Below are positions 1 to 7,912 of a stretch of 12,189 bases of DNA, piece by piece. This stretch comes from an uncultured bacterium (GTDB taxonomy: Bacteria > Bacillota > Clostridia > Lachnospirales > Lachnospiraceae), in NCBI GenBank assembly GCA_905214955.1, contig CAJMON010000081.1:1-12189 (forward strand). Direction: 5' to 3'. Within the stretch, counting starts at the first letter, position 1; the number at the start of each line of letters is the position of its first letter. The notes beneath the pieces were generated by a model. The model was not told the origin of the DNA. It did not search any database and was given only the letters and a program-made list of their open reading frames with translations. The translations under genes were made by a program, and so were the position numbers.

Positions 1-125
1 GTCTACAAACCTTGTCTACATTCTTGTTTTTAATGTAGACATTGTAGACATCGGCATTTGTACGTGTCTACAAACGTCTACAAACGTCTACAATAAAAAC
101 TACTTTGTAGACATAGTTTGTAGAC
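1..125. repeat. Iteron-like array: nine copies of heptamer GTCTACA/TGTAGAC
   Basis: Five copies of GTCTACA (starts 1, 14, 66, 76, 86) and four of its complement TGTAGAC (starts 34, 43, 106, 119) are packed into 125 bp. The three copies at 66, 76 and 86 are direct repeats spaced exactly 10 bp apart, one helical turn, and most copies extend to GTCTACAAA. The two rightmost copies lie inside the last codons of the primase-helicase gene. Clustered, helically phased short repeats next to replication genes are typical of initiator-binding iterons at plasmid and phage origins, so an origin is the leading reading, but no AT-rich unwinding element is obvious inside the window. A binding array for a regulator is the main alternative. 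The array may continue left of the window. The repeats are seen directly; the origin role is inferred. Confidence 0.8.
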
Positions 126-2523
126 ACTTTTTGAACCCTCGTTGTGGTCCATACGCCCCATGCCGACCAGGAGTTTTCTCCCTTTCCCATTCCTGCAGTC
201 CTGCCATTACGCCGTTGATTTCCGCGCTGTCTCTTCTCTGGATAAATCTTGGATCTCCTCCGAAACACTCTGCCCAGATCTCCATCGCGCACACCCTCTG
301 CCGGTCCACCAGCTGTATCTGCCCGCCATGCAGCTGCCCGCTCCAGAACATCCGTCTTTTCGTCAGGTCGTAACTGTTCCAATCTACCGGAATCTTCTTT
401 TCCAGAAAATCCCGGATGATTCCTTCTTTTGCCGAAGTCTCCTTGTGTTCTTCCTGCGCAGCCGCGGCGATTGCCTCCTCTTCCTTTGTAAGGAACAGCT
501 TTTCCCCAAGCTGCCAGTATACATACGCTTCCGCCCAGATCTGGTCCACCTCTTTGGGCAGATCCTCCCATACAGATTTCTTTACCGGATACAGTCCCAC
601 ATCCACTGGCCAGAAACGCCGGTTCCCAGTCATGTCCTTTAAGAATTCCTGTTCATTGGATGTCCCAAAAAACACACATCTCCTGGGATATTTCTCCGTT
701 CTTCTGCCATAGGTCGCGCGGTAGATATCGTCCGTCTTACTTAAGAACTGCTTGATTACCTGGGTCTCCTGCTTTGTGAATGCTGTCAATTCCCCGATCT
801 CATTAATCCAGGTACCCTGAATCAGTTCGGCGGCTTCTTTTCCTTCAAAAGTCGTCAGGGAATCCGAAAACCAATCCTTCCCCAGCATTGCCAGAAACGT
901 GCTCTTTCCGATTCCCTGCGCTCCCACCAGGATCGGCATATAATCAAATTTCACGCCTCCGATAATTGCACGGGCCACAGCTGCGCACAGTGCCTTCTTC
1001 ATGACAACACGGGTGTAGATGTTATCTTCTGCCCCCAGATAGTCAATCAGCAGACTGTCCAACCGCTTTTTGCCGTCCCAGGAAAGCCCCTGCAGATACT
1101 GTTTCACATCATTGATCCGGTTCTGGGCACTGCAGATCAAAAGGGCGTTATCCAGCTTCTCACGGCCTGTCAGGCCATAGTACGTTTCCATATACCGGTA
1201 GAACCCCGCATCATCTACGTCCCTCCACCGGCGTTTCTCGTCCCGCTGGTCCCAGGGAAGTTTCCCAAGCGCCATCCCGCAGCTGGCAAATTCATCTGTT
1301 ACGATTTTTCCTTTCAGCAGCGGATCATTCTCCAGAATGAGCACCATGTTGTTTATGGTCTTCTCAAGTCGGTCGTTTCCGTCTTTCGTCAAACCTGTGA
1401 TCCAGCCAAGATCATAATCCTCTTGCTGTTCCCCGTCCTTTACGGGGCCTTCAAATGCTTCTTTTGCCTGTTCATACCGCTCGCGTACCGTACGTTCCGA
1501 CACGGCTTTATCGTTCATTGCAAGCTTGCTCATGGCCTGGAAAGAAGGCAGCTTGTTTACCGGTGTTCCTTCTTTTGCATCGTTATCCTGGTCCCCGTAT
1601 TTGTGGATCCGGACAAGATCAAAAGCATTCACCAGCTGACCGGAACATGGATCTGTCGCGTGATGGCTGTAGAGGAACAGATCCCCGTCATAGATCACGG
1701 CTCCGCCTGTCGTACTGCCTCCGGTGTAGGTGTAACGCCCCGGCACAGCTGTCTCTTCATACAAGCCTGGCAGGAACTTGTCCATGGCTTCTATGACGCC
1801 ATATGTACGGCAGAACGCACCGATTATGCCCCTCTTTGCTGTAGGGTCTTCCTGCTTTGCCAGCTGGCGCTTTTGGATCGCTTCGCTTCCTGGCGCTACC
1901 GGCCACTGTGAAACGTCCGTCCAGTCCCCATACAGCCCCAGAATCCCGTCCAGGCTGCAGAACGGAGCGTCATATACCTGGTACACGTACTCCCCGTCGC
2001 AGGAACAGCTTGGCCAGTACATCAGCCGGGTATTTTCAAATGTTGTAGGGTCACACAGCTCTATTCCGATCATGGCCGCCAGCTTTCTTGCCACCGGCTC
2101 GTACTGATCCGCCGTGGATGTTTTATCCAGCGGAATAATTACCCGGAGTCTTGGTGCGTAGCCCGCGTGCTTCCGGGTGCTGTATACAACAGCTGCACAC
2201 CCTAATCCCCCAACTCTCTTCAAAACATCCTCTGTCTGACCGGCAGGAATATTGTCCAGATCCAGAGTAACCAGATCCCTTCCTTCCACCTGCCCTGCCT
2301 TACGCCGGTCATTGAGAAAGGTTCCGCCCACAAAACCTCCCACATCTTTTAACTCCGCCTGCCTGGGTTTACTCATCTTTAAGTAAGACTCATAGGTTTC
2401 CGTACTCCGGACGGGAGTTTTCAGCCGGCTTACAAACTCAGACCAAAGGAGGACGTTTTTCGGCCAATGCGTGGCCTTGCGGCTTCCTGCCGTACAGATC
2501 TTGATCTCTCTGTTGCTCTGCAT
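100..2523 (-). CDS. Phage primase-helicase: N-terminal AEP-like domain plus VapE-type P-loop ATPase
   Basis: An 807-residue protein expected to prime and unwind DNA at the phage fork. The N-terminal part (about 60-200) resembles archaeo-eukaryotic primase/PrimPol domains: a DLD metal-binding motif (D88, D90), STRKH (115-119), and RLRVIIPL (125-132) followed by D158. The C-terminal part (about 450-700) is a virulence-associated E/SF3-like ATPase, with Walker A GAQGIGKST at 534-542, Walker B WINEIGEL at 572-579, and a sensor-like stretch FFGTSNEQEFLKDMTGNRRF around 618-637 ending in WPV. The length suits the fused AEP-VapE phage form. The ATG start follows a clear AGGAGG, and the gene begins 10 nt after the polymerase stop, so the two are probably co-transcribed and coupled. 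Oddly, the final eight codons lie in the heptamer array. 'Virulence-associated' is a historical family name and does not imply a role in virulence. Confidence 0.93.
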   Translation of the reverse strand: MQSNREIKICTAGSRKATHWPKNVLLWSEFVSRLKTPVRSTETYESYLKMSKPRQAELKDVGGFVGGTFLNDRRKAGQVEGRDLVTLDLDNIPAGQTEDVLKRVGGLGCAAVVYSTRKHAGYAPRLRVIIPLDKTSTADQYEPVARKLAAMIGIELCDPTTFENTRLMYWPSCSCDGEYVYQVYDAPFCSLDGILGLYGDWTDVSQWPVAPGSEAIQKRQLAKQEDPTAKRGIIGAFCRTYGVIEAMDKFLPGLYEETAVPGRYTYTGGSTTGGAVIYDGDLFLYSHHATDPCSGQLVNAFDLVRIHKYGDQDNDAKEGTPVNKLPSFQAMSKLAMNDKAVSERTVRERYEQAKEAFEGPVKDGEQQEDYDLGWITGLTKDGNDRLEKTINNMVLILENDPLLKGKIVTDEFASCGMALGKLPWDQRDEKRRWRDVDDAGFYRYMETYYGLTGREKLDNALLICSAQNRINDVKQYLQGLSWDGKKRLDSLLIDYLGAEDNIYTRVVMKKALCAAVARAIIGGVKFDYMPILVGAQGIGKSTFLAMLGKDWFSDSLTTFEGKEAAELIQGTWINEIGELTAFTKQETQVIKQFLSKTDDIYRATYGRRTEKYPRRCVFFGTSNEQEFLKDMTGNRRFWPVDVGLYPVKKSVWEDLPKEVDQIWAEAYVYWQLGEKLFLTKEEEAIAAAAQEEHKETSAKEGIIRDFLEKKIPVDWNSYDLTKRRMFWSGQLHGGQIQLVDRQRVCAMEIWAECFGGDPRFIQRRDSAEINGVMAGLQEWEREKTPGRHGAYGPQRGFKKCLQTMSTK

Positions 2524-2533
2524 ACTGTTCCTC

Positions 2534-4504
2534 CTAGTCCTTCATGTAATACTGGCTTTCAAATCCGGCGCCCCTAAGCACCAGCCCTGGTGCCCAGGGG
2601 ATGGGCTCTGCCATCAGGTCACAGATCTCGTCCACCGTAATGTATTCCGGCGCATCGATGATCACTTCATCATGTACGTGGAATACCACCTGCAGCCCTT
2701 TTTTATCTATCCGTTTTAAAGTTTCTGCCAGGCAGTCCCTGGCAATCGCCTGGACGATATTCTCCGTCATTTTCCCACCGTAAGTGCTGGTCATGGACCA
2801 CTTATGGCTCTGCTGGCCAACGGAGTAATAATGCAGCGCCATTTTTCCAAACTGGTTTGGCTGCAATAATGGCTTTGGGTAAAATAGTTTCCTTCTGCTT
2901 GGAAGTGTCACCGTCAGGAAACGTTGGCCAAAAATGTTGTCGCCTTCCAGAGCAAAAATCAGTCCGTTAATGGCCTGTGGCTGCGCCGTCTGCATCGCCG
3001 CCAGTGCAGCCTGCTCAACGCCGCACCAAAGATCACAGATTCTTCGGTTAGCTCTCCGCCATCTGGCTACAATATCTGGAAGCTCCTCTTCTGTCAGTCC
3101 CATGTTAAGCGCCCCCATTGCGATCAGCGCATTGCTCCCGCCCTGATAGCCAAGAGCCAGTGTGGCAACCTTTCCTTTCTGGCGCAGGCTGTATTCCGGA
3201 TTCCCTTTTTTGATCCGCTCTTTCGGCACGCCGAACATCTGGGAAGCCGTAGCCTCATAGATCTTTCCGTCACCCGCAAATACTTCATTTACCCACTGTT
3301 CTCCTGCCAGCCAGGCAATCACGCGTGCCTCAATGGCAGAAAAGTCCGCAACTACAAATTTGTGTCCTTCTGATGGGATAAATGCCGTCCGGATCAGCTG
3401 TGAAAGAGTGTCCTGGACATTCCCATAAATAAGCCGCAGCTCCTCATAATTTCCACTTTTCACAATCTTCCTTGCCTCATCCAGTGTCTTTAAATAATTT
3501 CTTGGAAGATTCTGCATCTGGACCATCCGGCCAGCCCACCTGCCTGTCCGGTTTGCCCCATAATACTGGGTCAAACCCCGGATCCGGTCATCCCTGCATT
3601 TTGCATTCTCCATGGCTACGTATTTCTTGACCGACGTTTTTCCAAGCTGCTGGCGGATCTCCAGAACCCGGTTCACAATGCCCGGATTCTGTCCTTTCAA
3701 AATGGCAGCTACTGTGTCCTTTCGGATATCTTCCGTCTCAATTCCATTTTCCTGCAACCATCCCATAAGCTGACTCGTGCTGTTCGGATTATTCAACCCT
3801 GTAAGCCGTACAGCGTCTTCTGTCAGTTTCTGGCGGCATACGTTATCAATATACAAAGCGCCCTTAATCAAGTCGGCATCCACCCGGACGCCAAAAGCAT
3901 TCATCCAGGTGTCCAGCTGCCAAAGCTTTTCCTCCTCTTCCGGCATCGGGAACAAATCCAGCCGTCTTAAGATCTCATGTTCAGACACAACGTCCTGGGC
4001 ATTATATTCCTTAAACAGGTTCCATTTTTCTGGAGCATGTCTTGGAAGATTCCAGGTGCGGCCACCGTTGGCTTTGGTAGGCTGGCACGGAACGCAGAAA
4101 TACCGGATTAGTGCCCTGCCTACAGACAATTTTTTCTTGTCCTCAGGAAGTCCAATGGCGTTCCCGGTAGCCGCAAGTCCAGCCGCATAGCCACAGTACA
4201 GTGCATGGGCCATCGTGCACTTCCACTGTTCCAGCGGAGTCTTGTATCCAGCCATGTTCAGGCAGTACCACTCAAACGCCGCATTATAGGCATGTTTGAC
4301 CACTTCCGGATCCTGCAGCATCTTCACAATTCCTTCCGGAATCTGCTCTCCCTGTGCCAGATCAATCACCTGCACAGAATCTTCCCCTGCCTGATAAGCA
4401 AGCAACAGGATCTCAAAGTCCTCCGACTGGGCGTATTTGTAAAGTCCCGCAGAACCAATATCTACACTCGACCTTGTTTCGATATCGATACTTAAATGTT
4501 TCAT
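2534..4504 (-). CDS. Phage family A DNA polymerase with 3'-5' exonuclease domain
   Basis: A 656-residue replicative polymerase of the Pol I family, lacking a 5'-3' exonuclease domain as is usual in phages. The proofreading domain occupies about 1-190: Exo I SIDIET with D7 and E9; an Exo II-like HAYNAAFEW (71-79), with Glu78 where many family members have Asp; and Exo III with Y167 and D171. The polymerase domain follows: motif A VVADFSAIEARVIAWLAG (384-401, catalytic D387), motif B RQKGKVATLALGYQGG (441-456, R441, K445, Y453) and motif C HVHDEV (609-614, D612). All catalytic positions are present, so the enzyme should be active. The ATG start has a strong AGGAGG upstream. The gene lies between the DUF2815 SSB and the primase-helicase. 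A hairpin in the 45-nt gap before it may reduce expression relative to the SSB. Confidence 0.96.
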   Translation of the reverse strand: MKHLSIDIETRSSVDIGSAGLYKYAQSEDFEILLLAYQAGEDSVQVIDLAQGEQIPEGIVKMLQDPEVVKHAYNAAFEWYCLNMAGYKTPLEQWKCTMAHALYCGYAAGLAATGNAIGLPEDKKKLSVGRALIRYFCVPCQPTKANGGRTWNLPRHAPEKWNLFKEYNAQDVVSEHEILRRLDLFPMPEEEEKLWQLDTWMNAFGVRVDADLIKGALYIDNVCRQKLTEDAVRLTGLNNPNSTSQLMGWLQENGIETEDIRKDTVAAILKGQNPGIVNRVLEIRQQLGKTSVKKYVAMENAKCRDDRIRGLTQYYGANRTGRWAGRMVQMQNLPRNYLKTLDEARKIVKSGNYEELRLIYGNVQDTLSQLIRTAFIPSEGHKFVVADFSAIEARVIAWLAGEQWVNEVFAGDGKIYEATASQMFGVPKERIKKGNPEYSLRQKGKVATLALGYQGGSNALIAMGALNMGLTEEELPDIVARWRRANRRICDLWCGVEQAALAAMQTAQPQAINGLIFALEGDNIFGQRFLTVTLPSRRKLFYPKPLLQPNQFGKMALHYYSVGQQSHKWSMTSTYGGKMTENIVQAIARDCLAETLKRIDKKGLQVVFHVHDEVIIDAPEYITVDEICDLMAEPIPWAPGLVLRGAGFESQYYMKD

Positions 4505-4523
4505 CCGCTAGTCCTCCTGCAGT

Positions 4524-4547
4524 AAAAGGGGCCTTACAGCCCCTTTT
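4524..4547 (-). terminator. Intercistronic hairpin (partial terminator/attenuator) between SSB and polymerase
   Basis: A perfect 9-bp inverted repeat, AAAAGGGGC / GCCCCTTTT, with a 6-nt loop lies between the DUF2815 stop and the polymerase ribosome binding site. Read on the minus strand it is a GC-rich stem whose descending arm ends in TTTT, the form of a weak intrinsic terminator or an RNA-stabilising hairpin. The arms are symmetric, so it could work on either strand. Because polymerase and primase-helicase follow without another obvious promoter, incomplete termination would lower their dose relative to the SSB. The structure is seen; the effect is inferred. Confidence 0.6.
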
Positions 4548-4549
4548 AT

Positions 4550-5164
4550 TTAATACGGCAGCCCGGTGATCGGGTTGATCTGCGGCTGAGCCTGCTGACC
4601 GTATGTCTGCGGCTGAGCCTGGGGAGCTCCGAAAATCTGTGCCGCTGACGGTGCTGAACCGCCCAGGGCTTCTCCGTCGCGGAGTTTCTGCACTGGCCCA
4701 AGACCCGCACCGATGCCCTTCTTTCCTCCGAACATGTACGGATAAAAAGTTACATTCACCCGTCCATACATGCCGCTGTACACTTCCGACTGGTTAATGA
4801 TCGGATTTCCCATCCGGTCCACAATCTCCGGCGGGTAATCCACTTTTGCGCTTGCCGTGAATACCCAGTGCCCTTTGCACTCAGCGCCAAAGGGCATACC
4901 ATCAGAGGGTCTTACGCCATCTCCGTCATAAACCGGCACCGCCAGCACCGGCGGGCACTGTCCGCCCCATTTATCGGTAGTTCCTTTCTGCTTTGCAGCT
5001 TCAATGGCCATATTGATCCGGCCCATGGTATCCGTGTCTGTCTTCGGGACAAGGATTGTTACACTGTACTTTTCTTCCTGTCCCGGCATTGCTGCATAGG
5101 GTTTAAACAGGTGGGCATAGCTGAATCTTACTTCTCCGGTTGTTACATTCGTTAATTCATTCAT
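4550..5164 (-). CDS. DUF2815 phage single-stranded DNA-binding protein
   Basis: A 204-residue protein matching the DUF2815 family, predicted OB-fold single-stranded DNA-binding proteins related to T7 gp2.5, which coat ssDNA during phage replication and recombination. Visible support is the globular, beta-rich N-terminal region (about 1-165) with the family-like FSYAHLFKP start and YSGMYGRVNVTFYPY at 129-143, followed by a Gly-rich stretch (GGKKGIGAGLGPVQ). The last ~35 residues are a low-complexity Ala/Pro/Gln tail ending in ITGLPY rather than the acidic tip of classic SSBs. The ATG start has GGAGGG upstream. It sits directly between the Cas4-like nuclease and the polymerase, the usual position in Clostridia and Lactobacillales phages. 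Confidence 0.9.
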   Translation of the reverse strand: MNELTNVTTGEVRFSYAHLFKPYAAMPGQEEKYSVTILVPKTDTDTMGRINMAIEAAKQKGTTDKWGGQCPPVLAVPVYDGDGVRPSDGMPFGAECKGHWVFTASAKVDYPPEIVDRMGNPIINQSEVYSGMYGRVNVTFYPYMFGGKKGIGAGLGPVQKLRDGEALGGSAPSAAQIFGAPQAQPQTYGQQAQPQINPITGLPY

Positions 5165-5195
5165 CTTTATATTCCCTCCATATCCATTTCATCTC

Positions 5196-6401
5196 TTAGT
5201 CCTGTACGGAACTGGACTCTCCAAATACATCTTTTGCTGATACTTTATTAGTGATTGCCGGTCGGTCGTCTGATTCTTTTACCAGTGCCGGTTTTCCTGG
5301 GTTCTTCTTCACAAGATCCCCTACCAGTTCTTTAAACTCCTGTTTACCGATTGCTTTTTCCACTTTTGCTAAGGTCAGGGGCTGTTCTTCATAAAGTACG
5401 GCCCGTGGAATACTGTTGTTCTGCAGAATAGCAAATGCCTGTTCCATATCGATCCATTCCCTTGAACCTCGTCCTTCTACCGCTTTCCAACCCGGCACTT
5501 CTTTCCCGGCCAGGCACTCGCCCAGCGCCCATTCCTGCAGGTCTTTCTGGTATTTCGCAACGCCTTCCAATGCCAGAAGGCGTTTTCCTGCTTCTGTGGC
5601 ATCAATCAGCGGTGGCATCTCCCCGATCTGGAATGCCTGCTTCACGTTGCAGTCCGACCAGGCTCGGCACTGCCTCCTTGCCCGGCAGAACCGGCACTGA
5701 TTCTCTCCTGGAAGGAATGCTCCTTTTCCTTCCCAAGCCAGTGCTGCCCTGTCCTTTACATGCGCCCCGAAGTTTAAAACGTCCTCCAGACTGGTTTCCC
5801 ATTCGGAAATACTGTCCAGCCGCGGCTGTACAATGGAAAGTTTCACCCGATGAATGCCGTACAAAAGCCAGCAGGATTCATAGGCTCCCAGTGCATACAG
5901 AAGAAGCTGCGGGTTATGTTCTGCGCTGACAGGAACACCTTTTCCGTACTTGAAATCAATCACCTGAATCAGGTCCCCGCTGATTAAGATACAGTCAGCA
6001 ATACCGGTTCCCTCAACGGGATCTTTTTCATCCGGGCGCGTATATTTCGAGAAATCCACACGTTCTTCAATCCTTACGGTGGGAGATGCCGGAAAACTCA
6101 TGGCACTGGATTTTATGTAATCCAGATATTCATCCGTATATCCGTCCATCTCATCCTTCCAAAGCGGATCCTTTTTCAACTTGTTCACGGCCCTGGTATA
6201 TTTCGTCTTTGTTAAATCCGCCGTAAAGAAATAGTTCCGCAGTTTCAGTTCGCACAGTTCATGGGCCAGGGTCCCTTCTGCTGCAGCTTCTGATCTTTCA
6301 TCCGGAAACTGTTCTTCCAGTCTCGCACTTGGGGTACAGAGCAGCCATCGATGGGCGCTGGATGCACTCAGCAGCGCGTGTTGTCTCTCTGAATGGCTCA
6401 A
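5196..6401 (-). CDS. DUF2800 PD-(D/E)XK nuclease, Cas4/RecB-like, with 4Fe-4S cysteines
   Basis: A 401-residue nuclease of the DUF2800 (Cas4/RecB-like) family, expected to process DNA ends during phage replication or recombination. The nuclease core is visible: EGTLAHELCE with H47; GIADCI with D136; IDFKYGKG with D149 and K151; and NPQLLLYALGAY with Q165. An iron-sulfur cluster of the Cas4/AddB layout is supported by an early Cys (C22, in WLLCTPSAR) plus C236-x2-C239-x5-C245. The N-terminal HALLSASSAHRWLLC is typical of the family. The start is TTG, with a G-rich stretch (GGGGG) a few bases upstream; the TTG shares bases with the preceding gene's TGA (TTGA overlap), indicating translational coupling. 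No ATG further upstream in this frame fits better. Confidence 0.92.
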   Translation of the reverse strand: MSHSERQHALLSASSAHRWLLCTPSARLEEQFPDERSEAAAEGTLAHELCELKLRNYFFTADLTKTKYTRAVNKLKKDPLWKDEMDGYTDEYLDYIKSSAMSFPASPTVRIEERVDFSKYTRPDEKDPVEGTGIADCILISGDLIQVIDFKYGKGVPVSAEHNPQLLLYALGAYESCWLLYGIHRVKLSIVQPRLDSISEWETSLEDVLNFGAHVKDRAALAWEGKGAFLPGENQCRFCRARRQCRAWSDCNVKQAFQIGEMPPLIDATEAGKRLLALEGVAKYQKDLQEWALGECLAGKEVPGWKAVEGRGSREWIDMEQAFAILQNNSIPRAVLYEEQPLTLAKVEKAIGKQEFKELVGDLVKKNPGKPALVKESDDRPAITNKVSAKDVFGESSSVQD

Positions 6402-6820
6402 ATCTTCGCCCCCATTCCTCTTAAGGCCGTTGCAAATGCACCTCTCTGGGACTCCGGAAGCTCTGGAAGAGAAGCAACACCGAACTTGGAAAGCAGCGCC
6501 TGCAGATCATTCATCCGGCCCGCATCCATCAAAGCCATGGCAGCTCTTGCCAGATCATCCTGGCTATATGTCTGTGTGGTTGTCGGAACTGCTACAGGAT
6601 TTTCCTGTACCGGAGCTTGAACTGGCGCTACTGCAGACTGCTGTGTTATAGCTGGCTGTACCGGAGCCTGCGGATACTGCGCCGGATTTGGCACGATATT
6701 TGCAGGAACGGAAGCCGTATTTTTCGAAACAGGCTGTGGCTTTTCCGCCATATCTCCTGTAATGGCTCTGCAGAATGCTTTCATTTCTTCCATACTCTCA
6801 AAGGTTACATTAATGTTCAT
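6398..6820 (-). CDS. Phage protein with Pro/Gln/Ala-rich linker, upstream of DUF2800
   Basis: A 140-residue protein of the type commonly found just upstream of DUF2800 genes in Firmicutes phages; no confident function. It has three parts: a short N-terminal module (1-25, NINVTFESMEEMKAFCRAI), a long disordered linker rich in P, Q, A, V and T (about 27-83), and a compact, probably helical C-terminal module (85-138, QDDLARAAMALMDAG then LQALLSKFG). The ends look like small binding modules joined by a flexible tether, suggesting a scaffold or adaptor for replication or recombination proteins, which is inference. The ATG start is preceded by a strong TAGGAGG. Its stop overlaps the TTG start of the nuclease gene, so the two should be made together. 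Confidence 0.8.
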   Translation of the reverse strand: MNINVTFESMEEMKAFCRAITGDMAEKPQPVSKNTASVPANIVPNPAQYPQAPVQPAITQQSAVAPVQAPVQENPVAVPTTTQTYSQDDLARAAMALMDAGRMNDLQALLSKFGVASLPELPESQRGAFATALRGMGAKI

Positions 6821-6902
6821 GGTGACATCCTCCTATGATAATTTTATTTTTTCTCCCGCTATTTCCTGTAAACCGGCGGGCTGCGGGGAATCCCGATACC
6901 AG

Positions 6903-7154
6903 TCATCTTTGACGCTTGTCCCACGGATACGCCTCCTGAAAGAAACAATACAGGTTATCCGATCCATCCCCAAAGCTTTCCTGGTTGATATCTTCTGCCT
7001 TGTGATACTCCACATGATCCAAAAACATTTCGCAGTTCTCATAATCAAAAATGTAATCTCTCCGGCTCTGGAGTTCCCGCAGCAGGCTGTTGATAACCTC
7101 TGCGATTTCCAGTGAAGGCAAAAGTTTCATCTTCTCTATCTGATCGTAAATCAT
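6903..7154 (-). CDS. Small hypothetical phage protein (83 aa)
   Basis: An 83-residue, mostly helical, acidic protein of unknown function. The N-terminal half (LPSLEIAEVINSLLRELQSR) looks like an amphipathic helix pair and the C-terminal half is aromatic-rich (YCFFQEAYPW). No catalytic or metal-binding motif is visible. Its ATG overlaps the TGA of the upstream HTH-protein gene (ATGA), a classic translational-coupling arrangement that supports both the start and operon membership. The 82 nt between its stop and the next gene contain no convincing gene, only the ribosome binding site of the P/Q-rich protein. Confidence 0.7.
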   Translation of the reverse strand: MIYDQIEKMKLLPSLEIAEVINSLLRELQSRRDYIFDYENCEMFLDHVEYHKAEDINQESFGDGSDNLYCFFQEAYPWDKRQR

Positions 7155-7657
7155 TTAATTCCCCTTGCATTCAATATTTTTTTTACAGATATCCGTGAAC
7201 GGCCTGTCTGTGCCATGATATCTTCTACGCTGATTCCTTTTTCTTTCATCCGGCAGATCTCGTCCTTTTCACTGTCAGGGATTCGGAAAGGCTTCTCCGC
7301 TTCTGTTTTCCCAGATACTTCTGAATCCACTGCCAGCTTCGCCGCATACTCCTTCGTCAGATCATCAAGGCTCTTATCTTCTACCGCTGCCGGTTCCGCA
7401 TCCCCTGGAAGTTCTTCTGGCCCATCCTGAACTGCCGGAACTGTTTCCATTTGTGCAAGAGTTCCAGACTCTGTCTTTCCTTCTGACTCGTTTTTTCCTG
7501 CAGACTCATTCCACACCACCGTTGGCTTGTCCTCTCCGACAATTACGCAGATAATATCAGCCATGTCAGGCGTGTCCAGTTTCAAAATCCCGCGTACAAT
7601 CCGGTTCTGTTCCGACTTCCGAATAAAATCCGCAAATTCCTTACCTGTGATCTTCAA
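7151..7657 (-). CDS. Hypothetical phage protein with C-terminal helix-turn-helix
   Basis: A 168-residue protein with a small N-terminal domain (about 1-50), an acidic low-complexity linker (about 50-125, rich in E, S, G and A) and a basic C-terminal segment that reads as a Hin/resolvase-like helix-turn-helix: KDEICRMKEKGISVEDIMAQ then TGRSRISVKKIL, about 131-162. It therefore probably binds DNA through its C terminus, as an early regulator or an accessory replication protein; which one cannot be told from sequence. The start is TTG (7657-7655), supported by a strong GAGGAGGG about 9 nt upstream. Its stop overlaps the next gene's ATG. Confidence 0.75.
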   Translation of the reverse strand: MKITGKEFADFIRKSEQNRIVRGILKLDTPDMADIICVIVGEDKPTVVWNESAGKNESEGKTESGTLAQMETVPAVQDGPEELPGDAEPAAVEDKSLDDLTKEYAAKLAVDSEVSGKTEAEKPFRIPDSEKDEICRMKEKGISVEDIMAQTGRSRISVKKILNARGIK

Positions 7658-7682
7658 TTTTTCTTTCCCTCCTCTTCCAGCA

Positions 7683-7883
7683 TTATTCGCATTCGTTTTC
7701 CTCTCCTGCTGTTTCTACAAATTCTTTTGCACTTACTTTTGTTGCTTCCACCAGGCCATGTAAAATCTCGCTGTCGCAATGTGCGTATATTCTCGCCAAG
7801 CGCAACACGCAAAACACATCACCGATCACTTCTGCTTGGTCTTTCCACTCGTGTTTTGTTTTCGCATGTTTTGTGTAAATCAT
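7683..7883 (-). CDS. Small hypothetical phage protein (66 aa)
   Basis: A 66-residue protein of unknown function starting MIYTKHAKTKHEWKDQ. The ATG at 7883 is preferred over the ATG 36 nt further upstream because an AAAGGAAGG ribosome binding site sits at the correct distance in front of it. The rest is a probable helical bundle (VIGDVFCVLRLARIY; EILHGLVEATKVSAKEFV) with an acidic tail (EENECE). No transmembrane segment or enzymatic motif is visible. It lies 25 nt upstream of the HTH-protein gene and 29 nt downstream of the 103-residue gene, consistent with the same operon. Confidence 0.68.
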   Translation of the reverse strand: MIYTKHAKTKHEWKDQAEVIGDVFCVLRLARIYAHCDSEILHGLVEATKVSAKEFVETAGEENECE

Positions 7884-7912
7884 CTTGCTTTTCCTTCCTT
7901 TCAGGGTGTATA

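Noticed and set aside
1..125. CRISPR-like direct repeats
   Set aside because: The repeat unit is only 7-10 bp, spacing is irregular or 3 bp, orientation is mixed and there are no spacers of uniform length.
68..571. Minus-strand open frame of 167 codons at the left end
   Set aside because: It is in another frame of the well-supported primase-helicase gene and its protein is Gly/Arg-rich shadow sequence with no ribosome binding site.
2534..4504. Exo II Glu78 as a sign of a dead proofreading domain
   Set aside because: As far as I recall, FE in place of FD is common in this phage polymerase group, and D7, E9 and D171 are intact.
4354..4569. A short plus-strand frame across the polymerase/SSB junction
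   Set aside because: No start signal, and it covers the inter-gene hairpin and the polymerase ribosome binding site.
131..6838. Many plus-strand open frames antisense to the replication genes
   Set aside because: All overlap genes with strong domain evidence on the minus strand and have Ser/Pro/Cys-rich, low-quality translations.
6833..7048. A 71-codon minus-strand frame extending beyond the 83-residue gene
   Set aside because: It overlaps the ATGA-coupled 83-residue gene, and lacks a good ribosome binding site. A frameshifted extension of that gene is possible but unsupported.
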